The notes beneath the pieces are model-generated. The model ran no database searches. It was given only the letters and a program-made list of their open reading frames with translations, and was not told the origin of the DNA. A stretch of DNA of 47,977 nt from Deltaproteobacteria bacterium (lineage in GTDB: Bacteria; Myxococcota_C; UBA6777). The DNA is taken from the NCBI GenBank assembly GCA_002731275.1, contig PCBK01000096.1, forward strand, positions 1 through 47,977, read 5' to 3'. How positions within the stretch are numbered: position 1 is the stretch's first letter; every line of letters starts with the position of its first letter. Shown in pieces: positions 8,940-18,578 of the stretch. The translations under genes were made by a program, and so were the position numbers.

Positions 8940-9238
8940 ATCATGGCTCCTCTTGTCAGTCTTTGCATTCTACTTACGATATGTCTTCTAAGCAATATTT
9001 GGACCAGAAAGAATCTATCAATTCCTTGTCTTTGTATTTATTCGAGAATACTGTAAGGCGTTATCCCCTTTCTGTCCCAACTGAGGAGTTGTGTGGGGAG
9101 CTTGTATGGATGAAAGTCATGGATCGATGACCTGCTCAGTCTTCGATCGTGCACTCTCAACATGTTTGTTGCAGGATCGTGCAAAATCGTCGTACAAGGT
9201 ATAGATAACCAATACTCATGGATGGATGAGAGAGTTGC
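8940..9238. other. Intergenic gap, no gene recognised
   Basis: A 299-base gap between divergent genes. It holds the ribosome site of the minus-strand gene at its left end and a GATGAGAGAG stretch before the ATG at 9239. A TATAGAT near 9201 may be a -10 for the plus-strand gene, without a convincing -35. No RNA gene or hairpin of note seen. Confidence 0.4.
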
Positions 9239-10726
9239 ATGGAAAACGCGATAGAGAGAGGAAAAACGGCAATACAGCAGGCGCTACAACAGATCTCATG
9301 GCAGGAACCCTTTGCGGTCACGCTGTTACGTGCCCACGAACAATTTGTGGGGGAGGTCGATTATCGCTCCTTGTTTGCGTTCTGGAAGACGCGTTCGGTG
9401 GGACCGCCTATTGGGGATATGCGTTATCGATGGGAGCTTAATCATCGATGTATCCCTGCACCGGTCTACGCAGGGGAACAGGATACATGGGAGCCTTGGA
9501 GGGAGGTCGAGCAGCAGGTCTTCTCTCGCGATCCCAACAAGTTTGAGGACACCCTCTCTGTCCCAATTCTAACCGCTGAAACATGTGATCTGCTGAGTCA
9601 GTTGTCCCAAAAGGAAGGCCCTCATCAAGAGTTCGCGCTCCAAGTTCTCGATGAGGCAGCGTCTGTGTACAGGCAAGACATGGCGTTTCATGTGCAGGGA
9701 AAGAAGGCTTGGTCCGACACCTTCGCGCTATACTGTCTGACGCGGTATGGCAAAACGCTCGCATTACTGCACCCATTTGCGATCGCAATCGCCGCTGTGT
9801 ACGCCTCTAACGCTAAGAAAACAGAAGGTGTTGTGAAAGGGATGCGTTTTCCATTTCATAACGTTCCGCTCGTCTCAGCGAGTGCATTTCTGGCATCTGG
9901 GTTGTTGGTTTTGGGTCAGGAGCTTCCTCTGATCTCCTCGCTCCTTACGTTTGTGAAGGGGCAACAAAAAGAATCAGGTGGCTGGGCGGATGGCGAGCAC
10001 CCTGAGGATATCTTTACGACCTTCGCAGCCGCAGACCTTTTGGCACACGTCGATCCATCTTTCGAGACGGAGAGCGCATGTGCCTTTTTGGTCTCGCGAC
10101 AGATGGAGGCCGGCTGGTGGCGTGCGTTGGGACCTGAACAGCCGTGGTTGACTGGGCAGGTGATGCAGTGGTTAACGTCGATCCAGCGCCCTTTTCCTTT
10201 TCGCTACAGATGGCCACATTGCGCTGAAGGACAGCTCGATCGAAAGACACATCTGCCCTTCTATGCGTACTTTGACGATCTTTGTCGCATCTTCTCTTCC
10301 CTTCCAGGTCTGGCAGAGGCACAAAATGAGGTCGCGTTTATCGACCTTGCGGGATTTCGTAAGTTTAACAACACTTACGGGCAGGAGTTTGGAGACAAGG
10401 TGTTGGAGGTGTTTGCTGACGAGCTTAAGAAGCTCCCGGCGACGAGCGCGATCAGAGATGGGGGAGATGAGTTCCTACTCATCGGTGCGCCGACTGGAAT
10501 GCAGCTTACTACACAAGTCCAACAACTACGTCATGAGTGGCCAAAACGCTTCCGGCAGGAGTTTGGTTCCGAAGCCCCTCCTGTCATCGCGCGTATTCTG
10601 CTCAAACGATGCAAAGGTGCGGAGCTGTTGGCGTGTCGAGAGGCTCTTGGGCGAGCCATCGGTGCACACAAACATCTCACCGCGCAAGATGAGTTGGGGA
10701 TTTTTGTCGATCTTGGTGTTCTCTAG
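9239..10726 (+). CDS. GGDEF-domain protein with unusual helical (toroid-like) N-terminal region
   Basis: A 495-residue protein. The C-terminal part, about 362-490, is a compact GGDEF domain: metal-site D369 in VAFIDLAGFRKFNN, then GGDEF at 408-412 (RDGGDEFLLIG). No RxxD inhibitory site lies at the expected place (LPAT is there). The active motif suggests diguanylate cyclase activity. The N-terminal 340 residues have no PAS, GAF or transmembrane segment; instead 235-320 holds two repeats of the type QQKESGGWADG ... FTTFAAADLL and SRQMEAGWWRALG ... WLTGQVMQWL, which resemble the QxxxGGW helix pairs of terpene-cyclase/prenyltransferase alpha-toroids. It may sense a lipid or act as a scaffold; that is inference. 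ATG at 9239 is preceded by a GAGAG. Confidence 0.8.
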   Translation: MENAIERGKTAIQQALQQISWQEPFAVTLLRAHEQFVGEVDYRSLFAFWKTRSVGPPIGDMRYRWELNHRCIPAPVYAGEQDTWEPWREVEQQVFSRDPNKFEDTLSVPILTAETCDLLSQLSQKEGPHQEFALQVLDEAASVYRQDMAFHVQGKKAWSDTFALYCLTRYGKTLALLHPFAIAIAAVYASNAKKTEGVVKGMRFPFHNVPLVSASAFLASGLLVLGQELPLISSLLTFVKGQQKESGGWADGEHPEDIFTTFAAADLLAHVDPSFETESACAFLVSRQMEAGWWRALGPEQPWLTGQVMQWLTSIQRPFPFRYRWPHCAEGQLDRKTHLPFYAYFDDLCRIFSSLPGLAEAQNEVAFIDLAGFRKFNNTYGQEFGDKVLEVFADELKKLPATSAIRDGGDEFLLIGAPTGMQLTTQVQQLRHEWPKRFRQEFGSEAPPVIARILLKRCKGAELLACREALGRAIGAHKHLTAQDELGIFVDLGVL

Positions 10727-10754
10727 CCAGTGTCAGAGGGAGCACAGAGATGTG

Positions 10755-11669
10755 TCAGAGTTCGAGTTCGATTTGGATGCCGTAGTGATCGGAGAGTGTG
10801 ACTTTTTTGTCGAGTGTCTCGATATAGACGGTTGGTTCGTTGTACATCAAGCGCGTGTCATGGATCGTACACTTTTCGTGGAGGGCTTTGGAGATGAGGA
10901 TATGGTCGATCGCCTGTGAGGGGTGGTGTTCGCTTGCGTATGGTCCCATTTGGTTGAGTATATTCTCTGCATCCCAGGTTTCGAGAGGGACTGGAGTGGG
11001 ACTCACAAAGTCTGCCAAGAACATATTGAATGTCTCGGCATCAACGTATGGACCACAATTGAAGTCACCGATCAGAATGGACTCTTTGTTGGGCATTTGT
11101 CCGAACGTGTAGAGGATCTCTTTTGCCTGACTTTGTCGAACACGACAAGCTCGTTGTCCTTGTGGATTCGTCGCCCCACCTGCGGTCATATGTGTGTTGA
11201 GGATCAAAATCTCTCGCTCTTCGGGCAGCTGGATGGTGCACAACAAGAACCCTTTGGTAGAGAGCAGTCTCTCCTCCCACGTCTTGTAACGATAGTGCCG
11301 AAGTATAGGATTCTTGATCGGATGGCGAGACAACAGGAGCAGTCCGTTATCCAATGAAAAACGCCGCTGCATTGGATCGAAGTAGGTGTGTGCAAACACC
11401 TCGTGAAGACGCTCGATCAGAAATAGTTTGTGTGTGTAGGAGTAGATCTCTTGCAGAGCGATGACATCGGCATCGGAGATGAGTAGAGTTTCGACAAGTG
11501 CTCCGACTCTCTCTTCCAAAAAGGGGGTTGGCACCAAACGCAGACCCGCGACCTGCAAATCCAATAAGCCAACATTCAACGAGAGGAACTTCATTCGACG
11601 AGACAAAGATAAACCAGCCTGGGATTGGGTTGAAAGCTCCACAAAACTTGTAGAGACAAGTGTGTCCAT
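10755..11669 (-). CDS. Endonuclease/exonuclease/phosphatase family protein
   Basis: A 304-residue DNase I-fold metal-dependent hydrolase (phosphodiesterase or phosphatase). Family marks in order: LSLNVG with N32, ALQE with E74, LILNTHM with H160, IGDFN with D202 and N204, a QAIDHIL block near 252-258, and LSDHYG with H295. No signal peptide or membrane segment is evident, so a cytosolic role, or export by an unrecognised route, is likely. The start at 11669 has a modest GGAAG; a later ATG at codon 26 begins right at the fold but has no ribosome site. Substrate (nucleic acid, sphingomyelin, phosphoinositide) cannot be told from the motifs. Confidence 0.85.
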   Translation of the reverse strand: MDTLVSTSFVELSTQSQAGLSLSRRMKFLSLNVGLLDLQVAGLRLVPTPFLEERVGALVETLLISDADVIALQEIYSYTHKLFLIERLHEVFAHTYFDPMQRRFSLDNGLLLLSRHPIKNPILRHYRYKTWEERLLSTKGFLLCTIQLPEEREILILNTHMTAGGATNPQGQRACRVRQSQAKEILYTFGQMPNKESILIGDFNCGPYVDAETFNMFLADFVSPTPVPLETWDAENILNQMGPYASEHHPSQAIDHILISKALHEKCTIHDTRLMYNEPTVYIETLDKKVTLSDHYGIQIELEL

Positions 11670-11789
11670 TTGACTTCCGCTCGTGAGACCAAGGCGCGAT
11701 CATCCTCTGAGAAAAACATAAGAAATCAGAATGGATGAAGAGCCTCAGTTGAGACAGGTTCAATTCACCACTTTGGGCTCAATGGGACA

Positions 11790-13595
11790 CTACTTGGTTC
11801 TGTACTCCCGGATCAACCCCCGAGGCAGGACGGAGAGCGGAGGCTTCATTTTTTGATTGAAATCGGCCACCATCATTCTTTTTACAACCCCGGGTAATTG
11901 GTCTTTTGAGGTGTACACACGAGCGTTTGTGTCAACTATGTAAAGAGTGCTATAACGATTACCAAACTCGATGAGAATCGCATACCACGGAAAATGATTT
12001 CGAGAATACGGCCCTCGGAACTTCATCACGTGAAACACTAGGTGCTGTCCAGAGGGCAATCCCCCTTTCATATGCTTTCGAAAGGCCCAAGTCAACTCCT
12101 TATCGACTTCGGGTCTTTCCGGTACCGCCCTCTTTTTGTGTTTGGCTTGGTACTGTAAAAACATCGCAGCGCGATCATACAACGCTTTGCGAAAGCTCTG
12201 TTTTTTCATCTTGCTCTTCATGATTTGTTCGGCCTGAAAGGGGGCTTTACCATAACTCGTTGTGATCAAAAATCCTCCCATTGGAACCGCCAATAATAAC
12301 GCAAAAAAGGTCATCTGTTTTAACCGGACACTCTGCCCAGAGAGGCTCATACGAAAGGATGATGTGATCATCGGCATGATCATACAAATCAACAAGAAGA
12401 AGACGATAAAGAGCTGCGCAATGATCAGCCCAATCGCCTCAGAGACTCCGAGGTGAGGTGGATACAGATATCGATAGTCTTTGACCCCGCTGATAAACAA
12501 CGCGACCGCGACGACCCCAAAGATCTGCATGTACATCTTGATCTCTTTGCGGGCATTTTCCGAGAAGAGCAAGGCAATCGGACCTGTAATCGGGTAGAAG
12601 ATGTAAAACAGCAACGAGCGTGGTTTGTTCTCTCTGTAGAACTCATAAAAATTCCGAAAGAGTCCCAGGACATCTTTGAGGATGGGGACTTTCCCAAGTC
12701 GTTCTTCGTAGCGAGGTAGAAAGCGGATCGCAAAGCGGATAAAACTCGTCAGGACCAAAATGATCGGGACCATCGCCGCGATCATCCACTGCCCCAAAAT
12801 CCCTGCGGTCACTACGATCAGCATCGGCGCGAACGTAAAGAACGCAAGTTCGGGCAAGAACATGAGCTTGTCGCCGATGGATGACTTTCCATCTTTTGCC
12901 CATGGCGCGAGCATGTCCTCTTCGACTTCTTCTGCGCTCTCTCCGATGGAGGCCAGATACGCTTCCTCTTCGACGGCCTGTTCGCGTTTTTCCTCAATAC
13001 GACGTGCCAACATCCTTGGGAGCAAGAGCGCATCGACTAACCAACCAATACCAAATAAACCGAGAGAGAACGCGTACAACAGACCTGTGAACCAACGCCC
13101 CAAGTAAAAGCGGTGTAGGCCAATCCAACCGCCAAAGAACCACAAGACGTATACCCAAATCAATCTCTTTGCTGTCGTTGACTTTTGCTCTGCGACGATC
13201 TCTTGCTGACCTCCAACACCGGACAACATCGAGGCCTGCGATGCTCCAGAGTGTGGAGATGGATGAGCTGTCTCGGGCTGTATGGAGTGCTCTACAGCCC
13301 TTCTTTGTGGAGCTTCTATCTTCGGAGGGTGTGTAGAAGATGCTGGAGGTGGTGTTGGCGCCGTTCTGGGTGGTGAAGGTGCCGTTCTGGGCGGTGAAGG
13401 CGCCGTTCTGGGTGGTGAAGGCGCCGTTCTGGGAGGCGAAGGTGCTGTTTTGATATGCGCGCTTGGCTGGGGAGCTGTGGGCGCGGTTCTTGGAGGCCTT
13501 GGTGATTCTTCCACACCAGAAGGCTTCTGGGCCGTATCTGGAGGATCAGCCTGTGGGGGCTGGTTAGGAGGTGGAGGTTTCGGATAATCGGCCAT
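11790..13595 (-). CDS. Proline-rich TM2-domain multi-pass membrane protein
   Basis: A 601-residue membrane protein. ATG at 13595 has AAGGAG 9 bases upstream. Residues 1-95 are Pro/Ala/Arg-rich, with five near-identical PSPPRTA heptads at about 51-82. Residues 144-192 are a TM2 domain: two helices with FFGGWIGLHRFYLGRW between and the conserved D188 in IGWLVDALLLP. A cytosolic acidic linker (AVEEEAYLASIGESAEEVEED) follows, then about six more hydrophobic segments between 235 and 420. The C-terminal 170 residues are soluble and mixed. TM2 is a common fold without one function. The Pro-rich head may bind partners, as such tails do. Not obviously in an operon. Confidence 0.8.
   Translation of the reverse strand: MADYPKPPPPNQPPQADPPDTAQKPSGVEESPRPPRTAPTAPQPSAHIKTAPSPPRTAPSPPRTAPSPPRTAPSPPRTAPTPPPASSTHPPKIEAPQRRAVEHSIQPETAHPSPHSGASQASMLSGVGGQQEIVAEQKSTTAKRLIWVYVLWFFGGWIGLHRFYLGRWFTGLLYAFSLGLFGIGWLVDALLLPRMLARRIEEKREQAVEEEAYLASIGESAEEVEEDMLAPWAKDGKSSIGDKLMFLPELAFFTFAPMLIVVTAGILGQWMIAAMVPIILVLTSFIRFAIRFLPRYEERLGKVPILKDVLGLFRNFYEFYRENKPRSLLFYIFYPITGPIALLFSENARKEIKMYMQIFGVVAVALFISGVKDYRYLYPPHLGVSEAIGLIIAQLFIVFFLLICMIMPMITSSFRMSLSGQSVRLKQMTFFALLLAVPMGGFLITTSYGKAPFQAEQIMKSKMKKQSFRKALYDRAAMFLQYQAKHKKRAVPERPEVDKELTWAFRKHMKGGLPSGQHLVFHVMKFRGPYSRNHFPWYAILIEFGNRYSTLYIVDTNARVYTSKDQLPGVVKRMMVADFNQKMKPPLSVLPRGLIREYRTK
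13354..13448 (-). repeat. 21-bp tandem coding repeat (PSPPRTA heptad)
   Basis: Four full 21-base units plus part of a fifth, unit GAAGGCGCCGTTCTGGGTGGT on the plus strand, coding PSPPRTA on the minus strand. Most differences between units are at third codon positions, so the peptide is conserved. Copy number could vary by slippage without a frameshift. Confidence 0.85.
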
Positions 13596-13782
13596 CGTGT
13601 CGGACTCCTTTTCTTTTTGGTGCGTTGGATACAAAGCCACAACAGGAAAACAACCTCAAGGCGTTCCAACGACCTCAATTACACACAGAATATTTTCAGA
13701 GTGACAAATCATGGGACAAAACACAAACCAAATTTCACCTGTTCCCCAAAATGGCTTGATGCGGAACAAAAACGACAGCCTT

Positions 13783-16029
13783 TCAGTCTTCTTTTTTGGA
13801 CGAAACGAACTTTCTCCATGAAGACAGCTTCTTTTTGAGCAGCTCACCCTTGACGGGCTTACCAAACGCCTTCCCAAAGATCATCGAAAATCCATCTTTG
13901 TTTCCGTCTTCGACCTTCTTCCACTTCCCTTTTGATTCAACGATACGATGCAGCCCGAGCGAAGTCGCGAGTGCGACCCACGCTTCGCGCTCACGAAGGA
14001 AACTCTCTTCTTTCTTGGAGGCCTCTGACAACCACAACCCACACAGAGGCAGAGACAACAACTCAGGGAGCGTGATACGACTCCCCTCTAGGTGTACCAA
14101 TGATATCGCGAAGCCCTCCTTCGAAAGCTCCAGCAAGGTATCACGACCACTCTCAAACCGTTTGGTGAGCAGTGGTGCAGCGTAGCAAAGACACAATGTC
14201 TTTGCGGCTCTGTGATACCGACGTAGCAATTGTTTTAGGTGTTTTGCGAGCTGTGGTTGCAGTAGCACATGCGAAGGAAGTTCTAGATAGATGGGCAAGG
14301 AAGACATCATTGGAAATGACGACTGTTGCTCCTGTAAGTGGGAGACTATTTTTTCGACTCCCAACATGAAGGCTTGGTGGATGTGAGACTTGTGACAGTG
14401 CAGATGTTCTTTATGCAAGGTCACCAAATGACCGCGTTTATGTTCCCATCCGATGGTGCAATTCCACGCCTCAAGTGTACCTGTTGACGTTGAAAATATA
14501 GGTTGAAAGGTCGGCGTAATCGTTTCTTCTTGTAGAGCATTGAGAAAGGAGGTGGTCAGCGCCATCTGTTGATCGATCTTCTCTTGTGTTTGTTGGTCGT
14601 ACAAACAATATGCTGCTTTTCCCCCTTGCTTGGCTTGGAACATCGCGTGATCAGCCTCTTCCAGGATATCATCGACGGACTTGTCACCTGCTTCGACCAC
14701 AGTGATCCCAATACTCGTCGAGATAACAAGCTCAAACTCCTCGACAGAGAATGGGGTTTTTGCGTCTTTGAGGATACGATTGGCGACGAGAGTGGCGTCC
14801 TCTGCTCTCTGGATTTCATCGAGCACAATGATAAACTCATCTCCACTGACTCGCGCGACAACATCGACTGTCCTGAGGATAGATTTGAAGAGTTTGGCCA
14901 TGTGGATCAGGACCTCATCACCGATGAGATGTCCATACGTGTCGTTGATAAACTTGAATCGATCGAGATCCATAAACATGACAGCAAACATACTGCCAGC
15001 TCGCCGATGAAGACGTGCAAGTAGTCGCTCCAGGTGTTGCCTGACAAAGATCCTGTTGGGCAACCCTGTCAAAGCGTCGTGAAGCGTGCCCTTCTCCGAT
15101 AGGTCGGCGATCGAACCGGCGATTCTAACGAGTTTACCCTCTTCAAAGGAGGTTTTGCCACGAGAGTGTATCCAGCGTATGGTCTCGTCTTCCGAAATGA
15201 TGCGGTGTTCGTGCTCAAAAAACTCCAGTTGTTCATCGATGACTCGCGCTAGTTCTTGTTCAAAGGACGGTAGATCTTCGGGGTGTATGCTTTGCTTCCA
15301 ATCATTTATATTGCCGTGACCTGAGAGGGAGCGTCCTGTGATCTCCTGCCATCGGGATGAGGTATTTAATGTATCGTTCTCAAGCTCCCAATCCCACAGA
15401 CCGTCATGTGTACCTTCTGAGGTGAGCTGATGGATGGATTCGCGTCTATGAAGTGTTCGCTCCGCCCTTTTCCTCTTTGTTTGTGATCTGAGAAAGAGCA
15501 AAAAGAAGATCGCCATCAACATGGCCATGACACATGACACCAGCGCGAGAAGTGTCATCTCAGTCCACTTCTTTGACAATCGAATCGAGATATTCCGCAA
15601 CCCTTTGCGCGCCGAAAAGACACCTGTGCGAACAGCGCGAAGATATCCTCTGTAGAGTCTGGATTTTTCTTCTGGAGTGATACGTGTAGGCTTTTGAAGT
15701 TTCAATGAGAGCACACTCACACGGGCTTCGAGAGCCTTCACTTTGTCCTCAAAGAGCCCCTGTGCACGTATGCGTTTAAAGGTCTTGTGAAGTTTCGCGA
15801 TGTACGTGCTCGCTTTTTTTGTCGCTTGTTGTTTGCTGGCCAGTTTTGTCGTGATGTTTTCCACACTGCGTGCGCTTTTGTTGAGCAGTGTGATGAAGTA
15901 GACATGTTTTCTGACCTGCCGTTGCTCCCTGTTGACCTCGCTGATCAGCATCAACCCCCAAACGATAAAGCCTATCGCCAGGCATAGGATGCTGATCGCC
16001 GAGACAATGCGTAGAGTTGAGGATGTCAT
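13783..16029 (-). CDS. Membrane PAS-GGDEF protein with degenerate EAL domain
   Basis: An inner-membrane sensor of 748 residues. ATG at 16029 has AAGGAG 7 bases upstream. TM1 is at about 8-30 and TM2 at 160-182, enclosing a roughly 130-residue, mainly helical periplasmic part. A PAS/PAC domain covers about 200-310 (DGLWDWELENDTLN ... HRIISEDETIRWIHSRG). The GGDEF domain, about 315-480, has SGDEF at 395-399, a form compatible with diguanylate cyclase activity, and an intact inhibitory RTVD at 386-389 followed by five residues. The EAL-like region from about 500 has EAW in place of EAL at 520-522 and lacks the usual acidic metal ligands I would look for, so it is probably not a phosphodiesterase. 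Likely makes or senses c-di-GMP. Confidence 0.85.
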   Translation of the reverse strand: MTSSTLRIVSAISILCLAIGFIVWGLMLISEVNREQRQVRKHVYFITLLNKSARSVENITTKLASKQQATKKASTYIAKLHKTFKRIRAQGLFEDKVKALEARVSVLSLKLQKPTRITPEEKSRLYRGYLRAVRTGVFSARKGLRNISIRLSKKWTEMTLLALVSCVMAMLMAIFFLLFLRSQTKRKRAERTLHRRESIHQLTSEGTHDGLWDWELENDTLNTSSRWQEITGRSLSGHGNINDWKQSIHPEDLPSFEQELARVIDEQLEFFEHEHRIISEDETIRWIHSRGKTSFEEGKLVRIAGSIADLSEKGTLHDALTGLPNRIFVRQHLERLLARLHRRAGSMFAVMFMDLDRFKFINDTYGHLIGDEVLIHMAKLFKSILRTVDVVARVSGDEFIIVLDEIQRAEDATLVANRILKDAKTPFSVEEFELVISTSIGITVVEAGDKSVDDILEEADHAMFQAKQGGKAAYCLYDQQTQEKIDQQMALTTSFLNALQEETITPTFQPIFSTSTGTLEAWNCTIGWEHKRGHLVTLHKEHLHCHKSHIHQAFMLGVEKIVSHLQEQQSSFPMMSSLPIYLELPSHVLLQPQLAKHLKQLLRRYHRAAKTLCLCYAAPLLTKRFESGRDTLLELSKEGFAISLVHLEGSRITLPELLSLPLCGLWLSEASKKEESFLREREAWVALATSLGLHRIVESKGKWKKVEDGNKDGFSMIFGKAFGKPVKGELLKKKLSSWRKFVSSKKED

Positions 16030-16467
16030 CAACGCTCCTTTTGATTGGAACACAAGACTGTCTCTTTTGAGGAGACCGCCGAATCGTCTTGTGTATGCGA
16101 CTGGGAATCTTTTACAAAGCGGAAATGATTATGAAGTAGACACAATTCACATCGACATGTGAAACGATGTGAGTGTATTTGTCAACTGAGATGTTGTGAA
16201 CTATATAGAACACGACGGAGACAGAGGAGTTTCTGGGGATTGGAGGCGAAAAAAAGAATGTGGAAGTGAAGACGTCCACAGGAGTTTGTTATTGAGGCCT
16301 GACGCAAGTGATTGGAGTGACAAAACCCAAGGTTTGGGAGAGTGTTCTCACTGTTTCTTATTTGTCATCTACATTGTCCTGCCAAGTCTCTTTTTCATGC
16401 CTCACCTGAGGCTCCATCACCTGCCTTTTGTCTACGCTTTTTGTCTTTGATGGCCTCAAGGAAAAGT
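16030..16467. other. Intergenic region between parB and the GGDEF gene
   Basis: About 440 bases. The left end carries the ribosome site of the minus-strand GGDEF gene. Short plus-strand open frames (for example 16196-16450) have no ribosome site and low-complexity composition, so I do not call them. No terminator hairpin with a T-run was found after parB. Confidence 0.4.
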
Positions 16468-17370
16468 TCAGGAGCGCAGTTGTTCAAGCATATTACTGGC
16501 GCGACTGACGAGCTGCTCAAGTGCTTGGATTGTATCTTCTCGGGTTTCGTCAGTGATCGTTTCGACGTTGTGTTTTTCCAGAGAGCGCAACCACTTTGCG
16601 TACACGACATGTTGTGCTTTGGGTGTGTTCGCATTGCGAACACGCTCACCCTTCTCTTCTTTGGGTTGTTCTGTGTTCTCGTCACCTTTGCGGTATGCGA
16701 TCAGAGACTGTCTATCGGCCTCTCCATCGATCACTTGCTGCAGTAGTTCTTTGCGTTCATTTTCGTCTTTGATTTTGGCCAACTCTTCGGCAGTGCGGAC
16801 GGGGATGTTGTGTTCCTCGACGGCTGCTTGGATCTCGGGGTATCGAAGTAGGCTGAGCAGAGAGGACACATATCCGACGCTTTTGCCTATTTTTTGGGCG
16901 ATGGCGCGGACAGTGTAACTGAGTTCATCTTTGAGTTGTTGGTATGCTTTGGCTTCTTCGACAGGGGAGAGATTTTCGCGTTGAACATTTTCGGTGATCG
17001 CGATCTCCAGCATTTGTTGATCGGAGAGTTCACGGATCTCGACGGGGAGAGTTTCGAGTCCTGCGAGTTTGGCGGCACGTAGTCGCCGCTCACCGTAAAC
17101 GATCTCAAGCTTACGTCCCTTTTGGCGTGCCCACAGATGACCATAGAAGCCATGTTCTTTAATGGACTCTGCTAGCTCCTCGATATGATGGTCGTCAAAG
17201 ATGCTTCTGGGCTGGTATGGGTTGGGGATGAGACGTGCGAGTGGGATCTCTTCGATATCTCGCTGTTCATGTTGTGTCTCCTCTTGACCAATATGAGCGA
17301 GAAGTCCCATTGCTCCGAGTGATTCTTTGGCTTTTGCGCCTGTCAGAGATGCTCGTTTTCTTTTGCTCAT
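16468..17370 (-). CDS. parB: ParB/Spo0J-family partition protein
   Basis: Centromere-binding CTPase-type ParB of 300 residues. The N-terminal ParB/Srx domain has IPLARLIPNPYQPR (42-55), the GERR nucleotide motif at 93-96 (VYGERRLRAAKLAG) and ENVQRENLSPVEEA (127-140). The helix-turn-helix at about 153-172 reads VRAIAQKIGKSVGYVSSLLSLL, where canonical ParBs have RSxxxVANLLRLL; the following segment (IPVRTAEELAKI) also differs from the usual SxGHARALL. That fits a different DNA site. The C-terminal 40 residues are a dimerisation-type helix region. Its ATG overlaps the parA stop by 4 bp. A copy of the palindrome lies in the gene itself at 16627. It likely loads at the array upstream of parA and forms the segregation complex. 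Confidence 0.92.
   Translation of the reverse strand: MSKRKRASLTGAKAKESLGAMGLLAHIGQEETQHEQRDIEEIPLARLIPNPYQPRSIFDDHHIEELAESIKEHGFYGHLWARQKGRKLEIVYGERRLRAAKLAGLETLPVEIRELSDQQMLEIAITENVQRENLSPVEEAKAYQQLKDELSYTVRAIAQKIGKSVGYVSSLLSLLRYPEIQAAVEEHNIPVRTAEELAKIKDENERKELLQQVIDGEADRQSLIAYRKGDENTEQPKEEKGERVRNANTPKAQHVVYAKWLRSLEKHNVETITDETREDTIQALEQLVSRASNMLEQLRS
16627..16641. promoter_or_regulatory. parS-like palindrome inside parB
   Basis: GTTCGCATTGCGAAC with flanking T and A, a perfect match to the array consensus. It encodes VRNAN at residues 244-248 of ParB, in the linker before the C-terminal domain, where sequence is least constrained. Confidence 0.75.
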
Positions 17371-18143
17371 GCCATCAACTCCTTTGCCAGTGAGCGGTAA
17401 GCTTTTGCGACGTTTGATTGACTTGCGTAGTCGAGGATACTTTCACCTGCTACTGAGGCTTCTTTGATCTGGACATTCAGTCTGACGATACTGTCGAAGA
17501 CATTGATTTGATCACCGACAGCTTCTTTGGCGGCTTCAATGACTTCTCGTGAGTGTCTTGTTCGGAGGTCAGCCATTGTCAGGAGGATCCCTGCGATGCG
17601 CAATCTTTTGTTGATCTTGCGTTGGACAGTGGAGATCGTTCGCATCAAGAGATTTACACCTTTCAACGCAAGGTAATCAGCTTGTAGAGGGATTAGAACT
17701 TCAGTCGCGGCAGACAGTGCGTTGATCGTCAGGCCACCAAGGTTTGGAGGACAGTCGATCAGTACAAAGTCATATTTCAGTCCTGATTCTTCGATCATCT
17801 CCTTGAGGATCAACTCTCCCATCGTGGCCTGAAGAAGATCGAGTTCAGCAGCAGACAGCTCAATATTGGAAGGGATCAGATCTGGGCCTGCGGAGCTTTC
17901 ATAGAGGAGGTCTTTGATCTTGCATCCATCTGTTTCGTAGATTGTCGTCTTGAATGCGTCGTAGATCGTCTCTTCGATTTCCTCTGGTTCAAGTCCCACA
18001 GAGGTCGTCAACGAACCTTGTGGATCGAGATCGATGTAGAGGACTGAATTACCAGCTTCGTGGAGTGCTGCACCTAGATTGAGTGTTGAGGTGGTTTTAC
18101 CAACCCCTCCTTTTTGATTTGCGACTGCGATCACTCGTGTCAT
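17367..18143 (-). CDS. parA: ParA/Soj-family partition ATPase
   Basis: A 258-residue Walker-type ParA without the N-terminal helix-turn-helix of type Ia plasmid ParAs, so of chromosomal/type Ib kind. Deviant Walker A is KGGVGKTTST at 11-20 (signature K11), switch I region has YIDLDPQGSLT at 36-46 (D40), and Walker B is DFVLIDCPPNLGG near 120-130. It would bind DNA non-specifically as an ATP dimer and be released by ParB. ATG at 18143 has AAGGAG 6 bases upstream; the GTG at 18146 is too close to that site. parA is first and parB second in the operon. Two palindromes of the array lie 277 and 318 bases upstream of the start. Confidence 0.94.
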   Translation of the reverse strand: MTRVIAVANQKGGVGKTTSTLNLGAALHEAGNSVLYIDLDPQGSLTTSVGLEPEEIEETIYDAFKTTIYETDGCKIKDLLYESSAGPDLIPSNIELSAAELDLLQATMGELILKEMIEESGLKYDFVLIDCPPNLGGLTINALSAATEVLIPLQADYLALKGVNLLMRTISTVQRKINKRLRIAGILLTMADLRTRHSREVIEAAKEAVGDQINVFDSIVRLNVQIKEASVAGESILDYASQSNVAKAYRSLAKELMA

Positions 18144-18578
18144 CACTTGCTCCTTTTCGGGTCTTTTTTCAAGGATTATGTAGCTCTATTTGCCCATGTA
18201 CCAGTCGACACTCTCGCAATCCCTCGGAGTATGTGTGCGGTTGAATCGATCAAGTTCAGGCGGTCTCTTTTTGTTTCTTTGTGTCTCTATCTTCTCCACA
18301 AAAAACCATACTCACATGCAGAAATCAAGCTTTTACATCACTTCTTTTTTTGTGCCCAAAAACTTCTTTGTATTTCAAAATGTTATTTTCCTACTCTTTT
18401 TTCTCCTCATTCATCCTCTGTTCGCATTGCGAACATCTCCTCCGACAGACACACTTTCATGTTCGCATTGCGAACACACAAAAAAGATCACTTCGCAAGA
18501 TCGACCTCTTTTTTGAGGACAACTCTCTGACCACCTCGTCACTCTGTCTGGGATCAGGGCAAGTTGCTACTTTTTATT

